Shown here piece by piece: positions 5,500 to 6,141 of a stretch of DNA of 6,141 nt. The notes under the pieces are model-generated. The model was not told the DNA's origin and did not search any database. It saw only the letters and a program-made list of their open reading frames with translations. The DNA is from Actinomycetes bacterium (GTDB lineage Bacteria; Planctomycetota; Phycisphaerae; JAACET01), in NCBI GenBank assembly GCA_030631725.1, contig DAOVKO010000134.1, forward strand, positions 1 through 6,141, given 5' to 3'. The position numbers and the translations under genes are program-made. Each line of letters starts with the position of its first letter. The first letter of the stretch is position 1.

Positions 5500-5880
5500 A
5501 TGCAGATTTACAGAAAAACCCAGGGCCGCTGGACCAGATTAGGAACTGTTGCCGGCGCAGGCGTACTCATTGTCATTGGTGCCTGGTACACCTGGCACGA
5601 ATTGCCCTTAGGCCTGGGCCTATACCGGGCCATTATTCCTTTGATTATCATGCTCGCCTGTTTCTATGTTTTGCTCCGAGTGGTTAACAGTAAAAGGCCC
5701 GCCGATTTCATGATCGCTACCGAAGGCGAAATGAAAAAAGTCTCCTGGTCCAGCAAAAAGGAAATCATCGGTTCCACCAAGGTGGTTATTGTTACTTTGC
5801 TGATTATGGGCCTTGTCCTCTTCTTGGTGGATTTGTTTTTTATGAGGTTAATGAAGTTCCTCAATGTCCAGCAGTTTTAG
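5500..5880 (+). CDS. secE: Preprotein translocase subunit SecE
   Basis: An inner-membrane subunit that clamps the SecY channel of the general secretion pathway, 126 residues. Three hydrophobic segments are visible at about 14-31, 43-62 and 94-117, as in the three-helix E. coli protein (127 residues) rather than the one-helix form of many bacteria. The conserved SecE core is at the C-terminal side: E-M-K-K-V-S-W-S-S-K-K-E-I (77-89), the cytoplasmic amphipathic helix, followed by the last transmembrane helix. AGGAAG at 5491-5496 is a rather close ribosome binding site, three bases before the ATG. The gene lies 50 bases after tRNA-Trp and 39 bases before nusG, so it is almost certainly co-transcribed with both. 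Identity is supported by the core motif and by context. Confidence 0.93.
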   Translation: MQIYRKTQGRWTRLGTVAGAGVLIVIGAWYTWHELPLGLGLYRAIIPLIIMLACFYVLLRVVNSKRPADFMIATEGEMKKVSWSSKKEIIGSTKVVIVTLLIMGLVLFLVDLFFMRLMKFLNVQQF

Positions 5881-5886
5881 TCTTGC

Positions 5887-5902
5887 TCGGGCATTAGCCC
5901 GG
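5887..5902 (+). promoter_or_regulatory. Small hairpin in the secE-nusG spacer
   Basis: CGGGC (5888-5892) and GCCCG (5897-5901) pair perfectly around an ATTA loop, extendable by one U-G pair. A second GCCCGG (5904-5909), next to the GGA that is the likely nusG ribosome binding site, could compete for the same CGGGC arm. This hints at alternative structures near the nusG start, but it is short and may be incidental. Confidence 0.25.
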
Positions 5903-5919
5903 CGCCCGGAAAAACCCTT

Positions 5920-6141
5920 ATGGCTGAGAAAAGCTGGTTGGTACTCAGGGTTGCCTCAAACAAAGAGGACTCCGTGCGCGAGACCCTGGAAAAAAAGATC
6001 AAAATCGAAGGGCTCGAGGACTTCGTTGGCAGAATCCTCGTTCCCAGCGAACGCATCAAACGCATCAAAGCCGGACACCAGCGCATCCAGCAGCGCAAGC
6101 TCTATCCCGGATACGTTTTCGTGGAGATGGCTCTCGAAGAG
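5920..6141 (+). CDS. nusG: Transcription termination/antitermination factor NusG, 5' part
   Basis: The first 74 codons; the gene runs off the right edge of the window. NusG binds the RNA polymerase clamp, raises processivity and links polymerase to Rho or the ribosome. What is visible is the N-terminal NGN domain: W-L-V-L-R-V-A-S-N-K-E-D-S-V (6-19), the helix with E-T-L-E-K-K-I (21-27), R-I-L-V-P-S-E (38-44) and the diagnostic Q-R-K-L-Y-P-G-Y-V-F-V-E-M (58-70). The usual H-T/A-Y-S-G-Y-E near residue 10 is replaced by R-V-A-S-N-K-E, which as I recall resembles planctomycete NusG. The start ATG at 5920 places the W-x-V motif at the normal distance from the N-terminus; the ribosome binding site is weak (CGGA at 5907-5910). 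The C-terminal KOW domain is not in view. Confidence 0.95.
   Translation, partial: MAEKSWLVLRVASNKEDSVRETLEKKIKIEGLEDFVGRILVPSERIKRIKAGHQRIQQRKLYPGYVFVEMALEE

Noticed and set aside
1..6141. CRISPR array, transposase, integrase, prophage or toxin-antitoxin genes
   Set aside because: No regularly spaced long repeats, no transposase or integrase motifs and no small gene pairs were seen. The only mobile-like feature is the non-coding inverted repeat at 4860-5016.

Overview
The window reads left to right on the + strand across two unrelated gene clusters. Positions 1-2781 are the end of a formate dehydrogenase/flavoprotein operon. The first 61 bases are the last codons of a redox protein, followed by a complete 898-residue Cys-type formate dehydrogenase alpha subunit with a NuoG-like iron-sulfur N-terminus. 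Positions of about 3160-6141 are the start of a classic bacterial translation/transcription cluster: promoter, tRNA-Thr(GGT), tuf (EF-Tu), rpmG (L33), tRNA-Trp(CCA), secE, and the first 74 codons of nusG, which runs off the right edge. The order tRNA-Thr / tuf / tRNA-Trp / secE / nusG is deeply conserved; rplK and rplA would be expected next, outside the window.

The 620 bases between the clusters (2782-3401) hold no gene I can support. They contain a GC-rich hairpin just after the formate dehydrogenase stop, a second hairpin followed by a T-run (about 3011-3044), and then an AT-rich block with a consensus TTGACA -35 that is the best candidate for the tuf-operon promoter. The leader also contains two good hairpins, one before tRNA-Thr and one between tRNA-Thr and tuf.

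Likely organism: a bacterium of the Planctomycetota, perhaps Phycisphaerae-like. This is inferred from recall, not from a search. EF-Tu has the RDATK...LTIAVAHVEY switch I style instead of RGITIN, NusG begins WLVLRVASNKEDSV rather than the usual W-Y-V-(V/I)-H-(T/A)-Y-S-G, and L33 ends in YSPRLRKRTLHK. The fdh gene has strongly C-ended codons. A Cys-type NuoG-like formate dehydrogenase suggests anaerobic or facultative metabolism with soluble NAD- or ferredoxin-linked formate oxidation or CO2 reduction.

I see no novel multi-gene system here. The items most worth a second look are an AT-rich 157-bp inverted-repeat element lying exactly in the tuf-rpmG spacer, the divergent switch I and G5 motifs of EF-Tu, the degenerate zinc ribbon of L33, and the structured leader of the tuf operon.
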